Shown here: positions 1 through 8,579 of the stretch, piece after piece
How the letters are laid out: each line of letters starts with the position of its first letter
Position numbering within the stretch: the stretch's first letter is position 1
Assembly: GCF_900461105.1 (NCBI RefSeq)
Contig: NZ_UFWZ01000001.1
Coordinates: forward strand, 2,445,001 to 2,509,000
Length of the DNA stretch: 64,000 nt
Origin: Clostridium putrefaciens
Lineage (GTDB): Bacteria > Bacillota > Clostridia > Clostridiales > Clostridiaceae
Reading direction: 5' to 3'
Translations under genes and position numbers: made by a program
The notes under the pieces: model-generated
The model's database searches: none
What the model saw: the letters and a program-made list of their open reading frames with translations, nothing else
What the model was told of the DNA's origin: nothing

Positions 1-57
1 GAACCCCCGGCATTTGGATTCGAAGTCCAACGCTCTATCCAGCTGAGCTATGAGCGC
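1..57 (-). tRNA. tRNA-Arg(UCG), cut by window edge
   Basis: The minus strand gives acceptor 5' half, D arm and an anticodon stem TTGGA/TCCAA around loop CTTCGAA, so the anticodon is UCG. The 3' end lies outside the window. It is separated from the rest of the array by a terminator-like hairpin at 94-124, so it may be a separate transcript. Confidence 0.93.
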
Positions 58-93
58 ATATACACATTTCTCATACTTTTAATTGTTTTTATG

Positions 94-124
94 AAAAAAA
101 GTTAGTATTTAAACTAACTTTTTT
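94..124 (-). terminator. terminator of the tRNA array
   Basis: The inverted repeat GTTAGT/ACTAAC (101-106, 113-118) is flanked by A and T runs, so on the minus strand a short hairpin is followed by seven T. It lies just after tRNA-Gly(UCC), the last of the long array, and could also work on the plus strand. Confidence 0.7.
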
Positions 125-125
125 C

Positions 126-199
126 TGGAGCGGGTAGAGAGAATCGAACTCTCGTAACTAGCTTGGAAGGCTAGCACTCTACCATTGAGTTATACCCGC
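126..199 (-). tRNA. tRNA-Gly(UCC), copy 1
   Basis: A 74-base cloverleaf with encoded CCA. The anticodon stem CTAGC/GCTAG encloses CTTCCAA, giving UCC. It is identical to the copies at 861, 1222 and 1854. Confidence 0.97.
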
Positions 200-202
200 A
201 TA

Positions 203-277
203 TGGAGCGGAAGATGGGATTCGAACCCACGACGTTCACCTTGGCAAGGTGACGCTCTACCACTGAGCCACTCCCGC
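203..277 (-). tRNA. tRNA-Gly(GCC), copy 1
   Basis: A 75-base cloverleaf with encoded CCA. The anticodon loop TTGCCAA between TCACC and GGTGA gives GCC. It is three bases from the neighbouring Gly gene and is duplicated at 1299. Confidence 0.97.
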
Positions 278-292
278 TTATTTAGTTTTAAA

Positions 293-377
293 TGGTGCAG
301 GTGACAGGAGTTGAACCTGCACGCCGTGAAGCGCTAGATCCTAAGTCTAGTGCGTCTGCCAATTCCGCCACACCTGC
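293..377 (-). tRNA. tRNA-Leu(UAG), copy 1
   Basis: An 85-base class II tRNA with a long variable arm and encoded CCA. The anticodon loop CTTAGGA between CTAGA and TCTAG gives UAG, reading CUN leucine codons. Duplicated at 1389. Confidence 0.97.
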
Positions 378-391
378 ATATTTATTTTTTT

Positions 392-467
392 TGGTGGCTT
401 ACCGGGGAATCGAACCCCGGACACCATGATTAAAAGTCATGTGCTCTACCAACTGAGCTAGTAAACC
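392..467 (-). tRNA. tRNA-Lys(UUU), copy 1
   Basis: A 76-base cloverleaf with encoded CCA. Loop CTTTTAA between CATGA and TCATG gives UUU. Duplicated at 1489. Confidence 0.97.
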
Positions 468-470
468 GTT

Positions 471-545
471 TGGCTGGGATGGCAGGATTTGAACCTACGC
501 ATAATGGAGTCAAAGTCCATTGCCTTACCGCTTGGCGACACCCCA
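471..545 (-). tRNA. tRNA-Gln(UUG), copy 1
   Basis: A 75-base cloverleaf with the U1-A72 pair typical of glutamine tRNA and encoded CCA. Loop CTTTGAC between ATGGA and TCCAT gives UUG. Duplicated at 1568. Confidence 0.97.
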
Positions 546-556
546 TCTTTTTTTTA

Positions 557-633
557 TGGGGTGGACGATGGGACTCGAACCCACGACAACCAGAACCACA
601 ATCTGGCGCTCTACCAACTGAACTACGTCCACC
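557..633 (-). tRNA. tRNA-His(GUG), copy 1
   Basis: A 77-base gene including the extra G-1 that pairs with C73, the histidine identity element, and encoded CCA. Loop TTGTGGT between CCAGA and TCTGG gives GUG. Duplicated at 1652. Confidence 0.97.
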
Positions 634-644
634 ACAATTTTTCT

Positions 645-720
645 TGGTGCGCCATCAGGGATTCGAACCCTGGGCACCCTGATTAAGAGTCAGGTGCTCT
701 ACCAACTGAGCTAATGGCAC
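645..720 (-). tRNA. tRNA-Lys(CUU), copy 1
   Basis: A 76-base cloverleaf with encoded CCA. Loop CTCTTAA between CCTGA and TCAGG gives CUU, the second lysine isoacceptor here. Second copy at 1022. Confidence 0.96.
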
Positions 721-723
721 CTA

Positions 724-800
<77 letters not shown>

Positions 801-824
801 ATTATACATACTCTACAATTATAT

Positions 825-853
825 ATTATAATATATATTCTATAATATTGCAA
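825..853 (-). promoter_or_regulatory. internal sigma-A promoter in the tRNA array
   Basis: On the minus strand TTGCAA (848-853) and TATAAT (825-830) are exactly 17 bases apart. They lie in a 60-base AT-rich spacer between Gly(UCC) and Arg(UCU), so the last nine tRNAs of the array can be transcribed independently. Confidence 0.72.
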
Positions 854-860
854 GTATTTT

Positions 861-934
861 TGGAGCGGGTAGAGAGAATCGAACTCTCGTAACTAGCTTG
901 GAAGGCTAGCACTCTACCATTGAGTTATACCCGC
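861..934 (-). tRNA. tRNA-Gly(UCC), copy 2
   Basis: Identical to the 126-199 gene: 74 bases, anticodon UCC, CCA encoded. Here it is preceded by tRNA-Pro rather than tRNA-Gly(GCC). Confidence 0.97.
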
Positions 935-939
935 ATAAA

Positions 940-1015
940 TGGTCGGGGTGACAGGGATTGAACCTGCGACCTCATGGTCCCAAACCACGCGCGCTCCCAT
1001 CTGCGCTACACCCCG
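940..1015 (-). tRNA. tRNA-Pro(UGG), copy 1
   Basis: A 76-base cloverleaf with encoded CCA. Anticodon stem CGTGG/CCATG encloses TTTGGGA, giving UGG. Second copy at 1933. Confidence 0.97.
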
Positions 1016-1021
1016 ACAAAC

Positions 1022-1097
1022 TGGTGCGCCATCAGGGATTCGAACCCTGGGCACCCTGATTAAGAGTCAGGTGCTCTACCAACTGAGCTAATGGCAC
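1022..1097 (-). tRNA. tRNA-Lys(CUU), copy 2
   Basis: Same sequence as 645-720: 76 bases, anticodon CUU, CCA encoded. Confidence 0.96.
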
Positions 1098-1100
1098 TTT

Positions 1101-1177
<77 letters not shown>

Positions 1178-1221
1178 ATATTTATTTTAGTTTCATATTA
1201 TAACTTCATATATAAAACTAT

Positions 1222-1295
1222 TGGAGCGGGTAGAGAGAATCGAACTCTCGTAACTAGCTTGGAAGGCTAGCACTCTACCATTGAGTTATACCCGC
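1222..1295 (-). tRNA. tRNA-Gly(UCC), copy 3
   Basis: Identical to the 126-199 gene. It is the first tRNA of the second copy of the six-gene duplicated block. Confidence 0.97.
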
Positions 1296-1298
1296 ATA

Positions 1299-1373
1299 TG
1301 GAGCGGAAGATGGGATTCGAACCCACGACGTTCACCTTGGCAAGGTGACGCTCTACCACTGAGCCACTCCCGC
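1299..1373 (-). tRNA. tRNA-Gly(GCC), copy 2
   Basis: Same sequence and spacing as 203-277; anticodon GCC. Confidence 0.97.
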
Positions 1374-1388
1374 TTATTTAGTTTTAAA

Positions 1389-1473
1389 TGGTGCAGGTGA
1401 CAGGAGTTGAACCTGCACGCCGTGAAGCGCTAGATCCTAAGTCTAGTGCGTCTGCCAATTCCGCCACACCTGC
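1389..1473 (-). tRNA. tRNA-Leu(UAG), copy 2
   Basis: Same sequence as 293-377; anticodon UAG, long variable arm. Confidence 0.97.
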
Positions 1474-1488
1474 ATATTTATTTTTTTT

Positions 1489-1564
1489 TGGTGGCTTACC
1501 GGGGAATCGAACCCCGGACACCATGATTAAAAGTCATGTGCTCTACCAACTGAGCTAGTAAACC
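1489..1564 (-). tRNA. tRNA-Lys(UUU), copy 2
   Basis: Same sequence as 392-467; anticodon UUU. Confidence 0.97.
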
Positions 1565-1567
1565 GTT

Positions 1568-1642
1568 TGGCTGGGATGGCAGGATTTGAACCTACGCATA
1601 ATGGAGTCAAAGTCCATTGCCTTACCGCTTGGCGACACCCCA
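1568..1642 (-). tRNA. tRNA-Gln(UUG), copy 2
   Basis: Same sequence as 471-545; anticodon UUG. Confidence 0.97.
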
Positions 1643-1651
1643 TCTTTTTTA

Positions 1652-1728
1652 TGGGGTGGACGATGGGACTCGAACCCACGACAACCAGAACCACAATCTG
1701 GCGCTCTACCAACTGAACTACGTCCACC
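1652..1728 (-). tRNA. tRNA-His(GUG), copy 2
   Basis: Same sequence as 557-633; anticodon GUG, G-1 present. Only the length of the T run between this gene and Gln differs from copy 1. Confidence 0.97.
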
Positions 1729-1732
1729 ACAA

Positions 1733-1809
<77 letters not shown>

Positions 1810-1853
1810 ATATTTATTTTAGTTTCATATTATAACTTCATATATAAAACTAT

Positions 1854-1927
1854 TGGAGCGGGTAGAGAGAATCGAACTCTCGTAACTAGCTTGGAAGGCT
1901 AGCACTCTACCATTGAGTTATACCCGC
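1854..1927 (-). tRNA. tRNA-Gly(UCC), copy 4
   Basis: Identical to the 126-199 gene; anticodon UCC, CCA encoded. Second gene of the primary transcript. Confidence 0.97.
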
Positions 1928-1932
1928 ATAAA

Positions 1933-2008
1933 TGGTCGGGGTGACAGGGATTGAACCTGCGACCTCATGGTCCCAAACCACGCGCGCTCCCATCTGCGCT
2001 ACACCCCG
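1933..2008 (-). tRNA. tRNA-Pro(UGG), copy 2
   Basis: Same sequence as 940-1015; anticodon UGG. This is the promoter-proximal gene of the array. Confidence 0.97.
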
Positions 2009-2045
2009 TTGTGCTTAAGAACTTTGTTCCCCAGCGACATAATTT

Positions 2046-2074
2046 ATTCTACACGATATCTCTTAATACGTCAA
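2046..2074 (-). promoter_or_regulatory. main promoter of the tRNA array
   Basis: On the minus strand TTGACG (2069-2074), a 17-base spacer and TAGAAT (2046-2051) form a strong sigma-A promoter. Transcription would start near 2039, about 30 bases before tRNA-Pro. The rest of 2075-2242 is AT-rich and shows no gene. Confidence 0.82.
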
Positions 2075-2242
2075 TAGTTTTTTATTGTTTTTTTGTATTT
2101 TTTAATGTTTAAGATATATAATATTCGATAAGATGGCTATATACCAACGCTTATAGACATATAATTTTATTCTAAAAACTATATTTTAATATAACTAATT
2201 TATAAAAATCCAATCTAAAATTAGAACTTTAAGCATATATTC

Positions 2243-2722
2243 TTAAATTTCTATAAAATAAGGACTTATGTTTCCTTCATGCACTTCTATAAAAACAACA
2301 CCTCTCTTACTATCTCTAGGAATAGATGGACTACCAGGGTTTATTAAATAATTACCATCACTTTGATTTATTTCAAAAACATGAGTATGCCCATATAGAC
2401 ATATTTTACAATTTAATTGAAAAGCTCTACGCTTAATATAATTGGTATCAATTTTAACACCATAATTATGCCCATGAGTCATAAATATTCTATACCCTTC
2501 TATATCTACAACCCTCTCACTAGGTATAACATTAGAATAATCACAATTTCCCTTAACACCTATACATATTATCTTTTTATTATAAATTCTATCCTTGATG
2601 TACTTTAAGTCCTCTATATTATCTCCAAGGTGTAGTATGTAATCACAATTCTCAACTTTATAAATTATCTTATTTAATACCTCATAGTCTCTATGTGTAT
2701 CACTTATAATTGCTACTAGCAA
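2243..2722 (-). CDS. YfcE/YsnB-family metallophosphoesterase
   Basis: A 159-residue calcineurin-like phosphodiesterase of the YfcE type. The metal ligands are visible in order: D8 and H10 (SDTH), D34 (HLGD), N59 (GNCD), H83 (HGH) and the GHTH pair at 112 and 114. Family members are two-metal phosphodiesterases of poorly defined substrate. The start is TTG at 2722, preceded by AAAGGAG at good spacing. It is the last gene of rph-rdgB-yfcE, the same order as rph-ysnA-ysnB in Bacillus. The family is clear; the biological substrate is not. Confidence 0.9.
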   Translation of the reverse strand: MLVAIISDTHRDYEVLNKIIYKVENCDYILHLGDNIEDLKYIKDRIYNKKIICIGVKGNCDYSNVIPSERVVDIEGYRIFMTHGHNYGVKIDTNYIKRRAFQLNCKICLYGHTHVFEINQSDGNYLINPGSPSIPRDSKRGVVFIEVHEGNISPYFIEI

Positions 2723-2767
2723 GCTTTCTACATCTCCTTTAACACATACAATTTAAATTCACATAAA

Positions 2768-3385
2768 TTATACTTCTACCAATTTCTCTATTTCTAATTT
2801 TAATGCTTTTAAAGCTTTCCCTCTATGACTTAACCCATTCTTTTCTTCTTCGCTCATTTCAGCAAAAGTTTTCTTTTTTTCTGGGAAATAAAATAAAGGA
2901 TCATATCCGAAGCCTTTCCCACCTCTATAATCTTCTATAATATATCCATAAGCCTCTCCTTCTACCACCTTAGAATTGCCCTCATCATCCATCAATGCAA
3001 TAGCACTTACGAATTTTGCTTTTCTATTTTCACATGATACACCTTTTAATTTTTCTAAAAGTTTTTTATTATTTTCTTCTGAATTTCCATGTTGTCCGGC
3101 ATATCTTGCTGAATATATTCCTGGCTCATCATTTAAGTACCCTACCACAAGTCCAGAATCATCTGCTAAAACAATAAAGTCTTTTCTATTCCTCTCTTTT
3201 AAAATGTAATATATAGATTGAGCCTTTATATTAGAGTTTTCTGTAAATGTAGTGCCTGTTTCTTCCACATCTACTTCTATATCAACTTCTTTCAATGAAT
3301 AAATATTAACAGGTAGATTCTTTAATATCTCTTTAAACTCTTTTACTTTATGCTCGTTATTAGTTGCTAATATAATATCTTTCAC
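2768..3385 (-). CDS. rdgB: XTP/dITP diphosphatase (RdgB/HAM1 family)
   Basis: A 205-residue nucleotide sanitation enzyme that hydrolyses non-canonical purine triphosphates (dITP, XTP) to monophosphates, keeping them out of DNA. Family signatures are ATNNEHKVKEF near residue 7, ADDSGL near 74, GIYSARYAG near 90, GFGYDPLFY near 158 and SHRGKAL near 187. The start is GTG at 3385 behind AGGAG. It lies 55 bases after rph and 45 before the phosphoesterase, consistent with one operon. Confidence 0.95.
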   Translation of the reverse strand: MKDIILATNNEHKVKEFKEILKNLPVNIYSLKEVDIEVDVEETGTTFTENSNIKAQSIYYILKERNRKDFIVLADDSGLVVGYLNDEPGIYSARYAGQHGNSEENNKKLLEKLKGVSCENRKAKFVSAIALMDDEGNSKVVEGEAYGYIIEDYRGGKGFGYDPLFYFPEKKKTFAEMSEEEKNGLSHRGKALKALKLEIEKLVEV

Positions 3386-3440
3386 TTTACCTACTCCTAT
3401 CTAAAATTAAAGTTAAACATCTTTTAAATGTATACCTAAA

Positions 3441-4184
3441 CTATTTACCAGTACCTATCCAAAGACAATCCATTTTTAAAATATCCTTTTGAATATTTAT
3501 CATTTGTTTTGAACCTTTCTCAGCCAAATGTAATAATTCATCTAAATCTTTTCTTGAAAATGGATTTTCCTCTCCTGTTCCTTGTATTTCTACAAATTCA
3601 CCATCTTCCGTCATTACAACATTCATATCTACATTAGCCTTACAATCTTCTTTATAGCATAAATCTAATATTTTCTCACCTTCAAATATACCTACACTTA
3701 CAGCAGTTAAAAAGTTTCTAATTGGATAAACTTTAAAGGGACGTTCTTTATGTATTTTATTTATAGCATCTACTATAGCTATAAACGCTCCATTTATAGC
3801 TGTAGTCCTAGTTCCACCATCAGCTTGAATAACATCACAATCTACCCATATAGTCTTTTCACCTATTAATTTAAGGTCTACTACAGATCTTAAAGCTCTA
3901 CCTATAAGTCTTTGTATCTCCATAGTTCTACCATCTATCTTTAATCTAGATATATCTCTTACCTTTCTCACCTCAGTAGATCTTGGTAGCATATTATACT
4001 CACAGGTTATCCACCCTTCACCCTTACCTTTTAAAAATGGAGGGACTTTATCTTCAATTGAAGCATTACACAAAACTTTCGTATCTCCAACTTCTATAAA
4101 TACTGACCCTTCAGCATATTTAGTATAATCTCTTATTATCTTTACTGGTCTTATCTGATTGTTTTTTCTTCCGTCTATCCTCAT
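3441..4184 (-). CDS. rph: ribonuclease PH
   Basis: A 247-residue phosphorolytic 3'-5' exoribonuclease that trims tRNA 3' ends. Family signatures run through the sequence: MRIDGR at the start, [19 protein letters not shown] around 70-88, [11 protein letters not shown] around 120-130, and the C-terminal EIQGTGEE. The ATG at 4184 is chosen because GGAGGT sits six bases upstream; a longer reading frame exists but has no ribosome site. First gene of its operon. Its position close to a tRNA array may be coincidence. Confidence 0.96.
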   Translation of the reverse strand: MRIDGRKNNQIRPVKIIRDYTKYAEGSVFIEVGDTKVLCNASIEDKVPPFLKGKGEGWITCEYNMLPRSTEVRKVRDISRLKIDGRTMEIQRLIGRALRSVVDLKLIGEKTIWVDCDVIQADGGTRTTAINGAFIAIVDAINKIHKERPFKVYPIRNFLTAVSVGIFEGEKILDLCYKEDCKANVDMNVVMTEDGEFVEIQGTGEENPFSRKDLDELLHLAEKGSKQMINIQKDILKMDCLWIGTGK

Positions 4185-4403
4185 ACTATTACCTCCACTT
4201 TCTAACCTTTTAATTTTAAATGTCCCCTTTGAAATATAAATACAAAGCACTTACATTGTTATCATTTTTTTGTATTTAATCTTTTCTATATATAAATAAA
4301 CCATCACAAATAATTTTTTTTTACTTAATTATAGATTATGTAGCACTTTTTATCTTTTCATCACATATCCTTTATATAAGGATTATTTTATGAGGTGAAG
4401 ATT

Positions 4404-5777
4404 TTGAAATATATTGGTCCATTTTTAAGACTAAACAATTTATCAAAAGAAATGATAGAAAGTCAACTGTTTTATTTTGCAAAAGAATCTACAAAACATA
4501 TAGTTTTAAACTCTAAATTTGGTATTAACATCCCTTTTAAAGAGCTTAAAATCAAAACATCTTCTAACTTTGATATTAACACATTTAAAGAAAGTTCTCC
4601 ACTTTTATGTATCTACAAACGCTCTAATACGAAACTTTTAACACACAAAAATAATGTATTTTGGGATGAAGATAGTTTTAAAAAAGAAGTTAATATATCT
4701 AGTAACGGATATTTAACTTTATGTTTGTTAGAACTTGCTAATTATTATGAAAAGTTCAAAGATCTAGATAAAGAACTCTATGGTTTATATCACATATACA
4801 TCAATCTAGTAAAACATCAATTAAACTTTTATTCTTCTTACCTTAGAAATGAAGAAGGATTGTTTGTAGATAAGAAAGATATTTCAGATCCTATAACAAA
4901 AGAATTAAATTTCGAAACTAAAAATAAAAAATTTAAATATTCAAATCAAATTTTAATGATGAATTGTTATGCTATTTATAGCATAATTTCTAAAACTGAG
5001 GATTCAGATGAATATTACACCTTTTCTAAAGATATTTTAAATATGGTTTTAAGATATAAAGATGAAATTTACAGTTTATCTCTTCATGAAAAGATAAACA
5101 TATTATCGCTATTAAATATCTACTTAAAATTTGATAATAACAATGATATTTTACTTTTAACCATTGATATTATGGATTTAATCCATGATGAGTTACAAAA
5201 CTTAAATAATTCAACCTCTATCTCAAATACTTCATTAATTTTTATTACTTCTATATTGTTTAAACACACTACAGGAATTTCAAAATATGAAAACTTTAGT
5301 GATGATATCTATAAAGAATTAATTAATCTATGTGACGAAGAAAGATTTGTGCTATCAAAAAAGAACTCTTCCAAGAAAGACATAGATTATAATTCTTATG
5401 AAATTTATTTTTATATTTTATCTTTAATATATAAAAACAAGTTTTCTGATGACAAAGAAAGCAATGCTAAATTTGAATATATTTATAGAAAGCATATTCT
5501 AAATTCAGGTATAGTATGTAGCTGGCCAGAACCGCCTAATATAAATAGTATAGAACGATACAATAACCACACTTTAAAATCAGAAGATCTAATAGATGAA
5601 ATTTATTTTAAACTCCCTACTTTACCTACTCCTGAAACCTCTGGTCTCGCTCCTGTTATAATAAAAGATATAAAATATAATGTTAAAAAAGATGAGTTCA
5701 CTATAAATAAACAAGTATTTGATTCAACAAAATACTTTCAATATTTACTTTATATGATTTATCTTTCTAGCAATTAA
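4404..5777 (+). CDS. hypothetical protein, 457 aa
   Basis: I do not recognise this protein. It is largely alpha-helical and charged, with no signal peptide, membrane span or catalytic motif that I can name. A more ordered stretch near residues 370-430 contains a SWPEPPN segment and a PTLPTPETSGLAP linker. Start choice: GAGGTG at 4392-4397 fits a TTG start at 4404 better than the GTG at 4395. It is convergent with the lipoprotein gene at 5841 and divergent from rph. Codon use looks like the neighbours. Confidence 0.75.
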   Translation: MKYIGPFLRLNNLSKEMIESQLFYFAKESTKHIVLNSKFGINIPFKELKIKTSSNFDINTFKESSPLLCIYKRSNTKLLTHKNNVFWDEDSFKKEVNISSNGYLTLCLLELANYYEKFKDLDKELYGLYHIYINLVKHQLNFYSSYLRNEEGLFVDKKDISDPITKELNFETKNKKFKYSNQILMMNCYAIYSIISKTEDSDEYYTFSKDILNMVLRYKDEIYSLSLHEKINILSLLNIYLKFDNNNDILLLTIDIMDLIHDELQNLNNSTSISNTSLIFITSILFKHTTGISKYENFSDDIYKELINLCDEERFVLSKKNSSKKDIDYNSYEIYFYILSLIYKNKFSDDKESNAKFEYIYRKHILNSGIVCSWPEPPNINSIERYNNHTLKSEDLIDEIYFKLPTLPTPETSGLAPVIIKDIKYNVKKDEFTINKQVFDSTKYFQYLLYMIYLSSN

Positions 5778-5810
5778 TAAGAACCTTTTAGTTTCACGAA
5801 TTTAAATCTA

Positions 5811-5855
5811 AAAAAGAGTTTTAGATAATATATTATTTATCTAAAACTCTTTTTC
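5811..5855. terminator. bidirectional terminator
   Basis: A stem of about 16 base pairs (5811-5827 with 5838-5855) flanked by A and T runs, between convergent genes. The stop codon of the minus-strand gene (5841-5843) is inside the stem. Confidence 0.88.
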
Positions 5856-7463
5856 TTTCAGCTCTTCATTTAGATCTGTACTTTTCCCTATATTTTTAAT
5901 GATTATATTTTCATTCCCATCCATACATATACCTTCAATATCATTGTTTTTACATATAAATAAATTATTGCTTGCAATAGGTATTAACGGTAAGTCCTTT
6001 TTTAATTCTAATTCTATACCTTTTATAAGTTTATCTTTTACTAAATTATTATTTTCTCCTTTTATCTTAAATAAACTTTTATCTAAAACATCGCTATTAT
6101 AGCTTATTTCTTTACCATGGGTATTGTACCATGATCTTAAAAAACTTTCTTTGCTTCCGATATGGCTATACTCTACCAATGCCATATCATAGTCCTTTTT
6201 GGTCAATTCATTTTGTATGTCATTCTCTTTATAATAATAAATTGTACTTTTTATATTAAATTCTTTTTCTACAATATCTTTTAATGATTCAACTAACAAT
6301 TTATTTTTCTCATTATCTACACATAATATGTTTATATTATTATTTTGTACAGTTACCAAATCTTTTATTTTGCTATTAGCAGAAAATAAATCATATCTAA
6401 GATTAGTATCTTTATTTTCATTTGAAAACACTACTTTTGTACCAGAATCATTAAATATTTCTCCTTTAGCTAGGTTTAAATTAAACCTAGAGCTAACTTG
6501 AGTTTCATCTAAAGATGCTAAGAGTGCTTCTTCAATTGCTCGTCTAAAATCTATTTTTGATGCAAAAGGACTTTTAAAATTAAATATTATAGAATTAAAA
6601 TCTTGAAGAGTTATATATATAATATTTTCTTTAGATTTCAATCTATCTATTTCACTTATGGGTGGAGAAAAAAGTACATCTATTTGATTTGTATCAAACT
6701 TTGCCATACCCATTTCTGAATTTGCTACATTATCTAAAATAATTTCTTCAGTTAAAATACTATCTTTATCATAGTAGTTATTATTCTTTTTTAAAACAAT
6801 TGTATTTTCTCCATCTTTCTGTTTTAAATCCGTGATTTTATATGCACCTGTATAAACTATCTGTTTATAATTTTCTTTCCATGATTTTAATATATCAAAG
6901 TTTTTTCTAAGTCTATATTTAGGCTTAGAAAGGGTATCTAGTAACTTGTCATCTCTATAGTTCAATCTTATCTGAAGTGTTTTCTTATCTGTTGATATAA
7001 TAGCTACTTCCCCTTGATGCTTTTTACCCTTGTTGTAATCTTCTGCTCCAAAAATACTATATAGCTCTGTGATACTTTTAATGTCTTCGCTAGGACTAAG
7101 TATTTGTCTAAATAGTTCTACAAAATGTTTTGCTTCAATTGGCTTTCCATCACTCCATGTTATATCTTCTTTTAGAATAAATATATAATTAAGCCCATCT
7201 TCACTTATATCCCACTCTTTTGCAAGAGCACCTTTTATCTCACCATTATTATCTTTTTCAACTAACCCATCGAAAATAGCACAGATTAGATCCCCCTCTC
7301 TAGAGTTATATGTGTCATTAAAATCTAATCCTTTAGGAATTGATTGCATACCTATAATCACATTATTTCTATCACCCTCAATAACTGCATCCTTCTTTTG
7401 AATACATCCTGAAAATGTTAATATAATGGATATGAAAACAAACAACAGTATTCTTTTTTTCAT
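5841..7463 (-). CDS. oligopeptide-type ABC substrate-binding lipoprotein
   Basis: A 540-residue extracellular solute-binding protein of family 5 (SBP_bac_5). Residues 1-19 are a lipoprotein signal peptide ending LTFSG before C20. Typical features follow: the GLVEKDNNGEIKGALAKEW region near 68-88 and WSDGKPI near 105. No permease or ATPase genes adjoin it, unlike the complete opp operon at 20160-25811, so it may serve a distant transporter or be a peptide sensor. Sequence identity to OppA in this window is low. ATG start with AGGAG upstream. Confidence 0.88.
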   Translation of the reverse strand: MKKRILLFVFISIILTFSGCIQKKDAVIEGDRNNVIIGMQSIPKGLDFNDTYNSREGDLICAIFDGLVEKDNNGEIKGALAKEWDISEDGLNYIFILKEDITWSDGKPIEAKHFVELFRQILSPSEDIKSITELYSIFGAEDYNKGKKHQGEVAIISTDKKTLQIRLNYRDDKLLDTLSKPKYRLRKNFDILKSWKENYKQIVYTGAYKITDLKQKDGENTIVLKKNNNYYDKDSILTEEIILDNVANSEMGMAKFDTNQIDVLFSPPISEIDRLKSKENIIYITLQDFNSIIFNFKSPFASKIDFRRAIEEALLASLDETQVSSRFNLNLAKGEIFNDSGTKVVFSNENKDTNLRYDLFSANSKIKDLVTVQNNNINILCVDNEKNKLLVESLKDIVEKEFNIKSTIYYYKENDIQNELTKKDYDMALVEYSHIGSKESFLRSWYNTHGKEISYNSDVLDKSLFKIKGENNNLVKDKLIKGIELELKKDLPLIPIASNNLFICKNNDIEGICMDGNENIIIKNIGKSTDLNEELKEKEF

Positions 7464-7543
7464 AATCTTTAGCTCCTATACACACCTTTATTATAATTAA
7501 TATATTATACATTATTACCTAATTTATAAGTTTTAATCATATT

Positions 7544-8020
7544 TCAATCTGGTATATACCCATAAAATCTTATGTAATTTCTACTTAATCGATCTTTGTG
7601 TTTTGAATTCATCATCATCTGTTTTGATATAAACTTTACACTATCTTCTAATATTATTTTAAAAGGTAACTTTTCATAATGATTAACATTAATAACTTCT
7701 TCTTTAAAATACCCAGTAGATATATAATAAGCCTTGTCTATGTTTTCATTATTACACCTGTATAAAAAGCTTAGATAATCTTCATATAATACCTGTGTAC
7801 TTTTATCAAATTTCAACAACCTATTGCTTCTTTTACCATACAACATAATTTCTAAAACATATTTATCCTTCAAAATCAATTTATACTGTATAGAATACTT
7901 CCAGCATTCTTTTATAAGAGAATCATATATTTTATCTATGTCTATAGATTTTAGATACTCTCTTTCTTTGTTTATCACTTTTTTATTCAATTTATAATAT
8001 ACTTTATATACTAGTTCCAT
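7544..8020 (-). CDS. hypothetical protein, 158 aa
   Basis: Unrecognised. It has no signal peptide and no membrane span, many Lys and Tyr residues, and a mixed alpha/beta pattern. A C-terminal motif HKDRLSRNYIRFYGYIPD is basic and aromatic. ATG start with GGAGTT nine bases upstream. It is transcribed separately from the lipoprotein gene 80 bases downstream. Confidence 0.7.
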   Translation of the reverse strand: MELVYKVYYKLNKKVINKEREYLKSIDIDKIYDSLIKECWKYSIQYKLILKDKYVLEIMLYGKRSNRLLKFDKSTQVLYEDYLSFLYRCNNENIDKAYYISTGYFKEEVINVNHYEKLPFKIILEDSVKFISKQMMMNSKHKDRLSRNYIRFYGYIPD

Positions 8021-8077
8021 ATTAACTCCAAAAAATATTATTATATTATTATTATATGTACTATAGAGTGTATGGTG

Positions 8078-8086
8078 TGATATAAT
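8078..8086 (+). promoter_or_regulatory. possible extended -10 promoter
   Basis: TGATATAAT is an extended -10 box 44 bases before the ATG at 8130. No convincing -35 is present. Confidence 0.4.
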
Positions 8087-8129
8087 TATTTATAAAAGTT
8101 ATGAAAATTAAGCTTTGGAGGTTTTATTA

Positions 8130-8411
8130 ATGCTACTTACAATAGAAATTATAGGTATTATTACAATGATTGTTTTGTCATCTGTTAGCGTGCTATCTTT
8201 TATCGTAATTAATAAGATATTGTCTCAATTAAAATATAAAAATTATCTTATGGAAAAAATGACTCAAAACATATATATGATAGCATCAAAAAAAGATAAA
8301 GAAGCTTATAATAAATTGTTTGATGAATATAAAGATACAGACGAGTATAAAGATACAGACGAGTATAAAAATACAGATAAGTATAAGAATACAGATAAAT
8401 GTAAAAATTAA
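8130..8411 (+). CDS. small membrane protein with hexapeptide repeats
   Basis: A 93-residue protein. Residues 1-28 form one hydrophobic membrane segment; the remainder is charged and probably cytoplasmic. From about residue 66 it consists of hexapeptide repeats (EYKDTD, EYKDTD, EYKNTD, KYKNTD) ending KCKN, encoded by an 18-base tandem repeat at 8325-8411. ATG at 8130 has GGAGG at a good distance; an upstream TTG lies inside that ribosome site. Function unknown. Copy number probably varies between strains. Confidence 0.7.
   Translation: MLLTIEIIGIITMIVLSSVSVLSFIVINKILSQLKYKNYLMEKMTQNIYMIASKKDKEAYNKLFDEYKDTDEYKDTDEYKNTDKYKNTDKCKN
8325..8411 (+). repeat. 18-base coding tandem repeat
   Basis: Four 18-base units at 8325, 8343, 8361 and 8379 plus a partial fifth, in frame, with few substitutions between units. 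They make up the C-terminus of the small membrane protein. Confidence 0.9.
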
Positions 8412-8442
8412 TTCTTACTATTTTCTAAATAAATCCACATAT

Positions 8443-8495
8443 AAAATGCCTCTTTCTATATCTAATTTTTGCTAGATATAGAAAAAGGCATTTTT
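8443..8495. terminator. bidirectional terminator
   Basis: A long stem (AAATGCCTCTTTCTATATCTA-type arms at 8443-8464 and 8472-8495) flanked by A and T runs, between convergent genes at 8130 and 8580. Confidence 0.85.
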
Positions 8496-8579
8496 CATCA
8501 AACTTTTTAAAACAACTCTTAACAATGAAATTCATATTATAGTTAGCTTATTCATGGTTTATTGCAAAGATACCTTCAC

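Larger units (their letters stand above)
126..637 (-). repeat. duplicated six-tRNA block, copy A
   Basis: Gly(UCC), Gly(GCC), Leu, Lys(UUU), Gln and His with their spacers match 1222-1732 almost base for base. The differences I see are lengths of T runs (14 versus 15 bases before Lys, 11 versus 9 between Gln and His). Homology stops just after His. Confidence 0.93.
1222..1732 (-). repeat. duplicated six-tRNA block, copy B
   Basis: Partner of 126-637, offset by 1096 bases at the Gly end. Beyond His it joins Arg(UCU) instead of Lys(CUU), so the duplication endpoint lies between tRNAs. The adjoining Arg-spacer-Gly segment (1101-1295) is itself repeated at 1733-1927. Confidence 0.93.

Noticed and set aside
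470-686. Open frames of 60-70 codons across the tRNA array on both strands
   Set aside because: They consist of tRNA genes read as protein and repeat wherever the tRNAs repeat.
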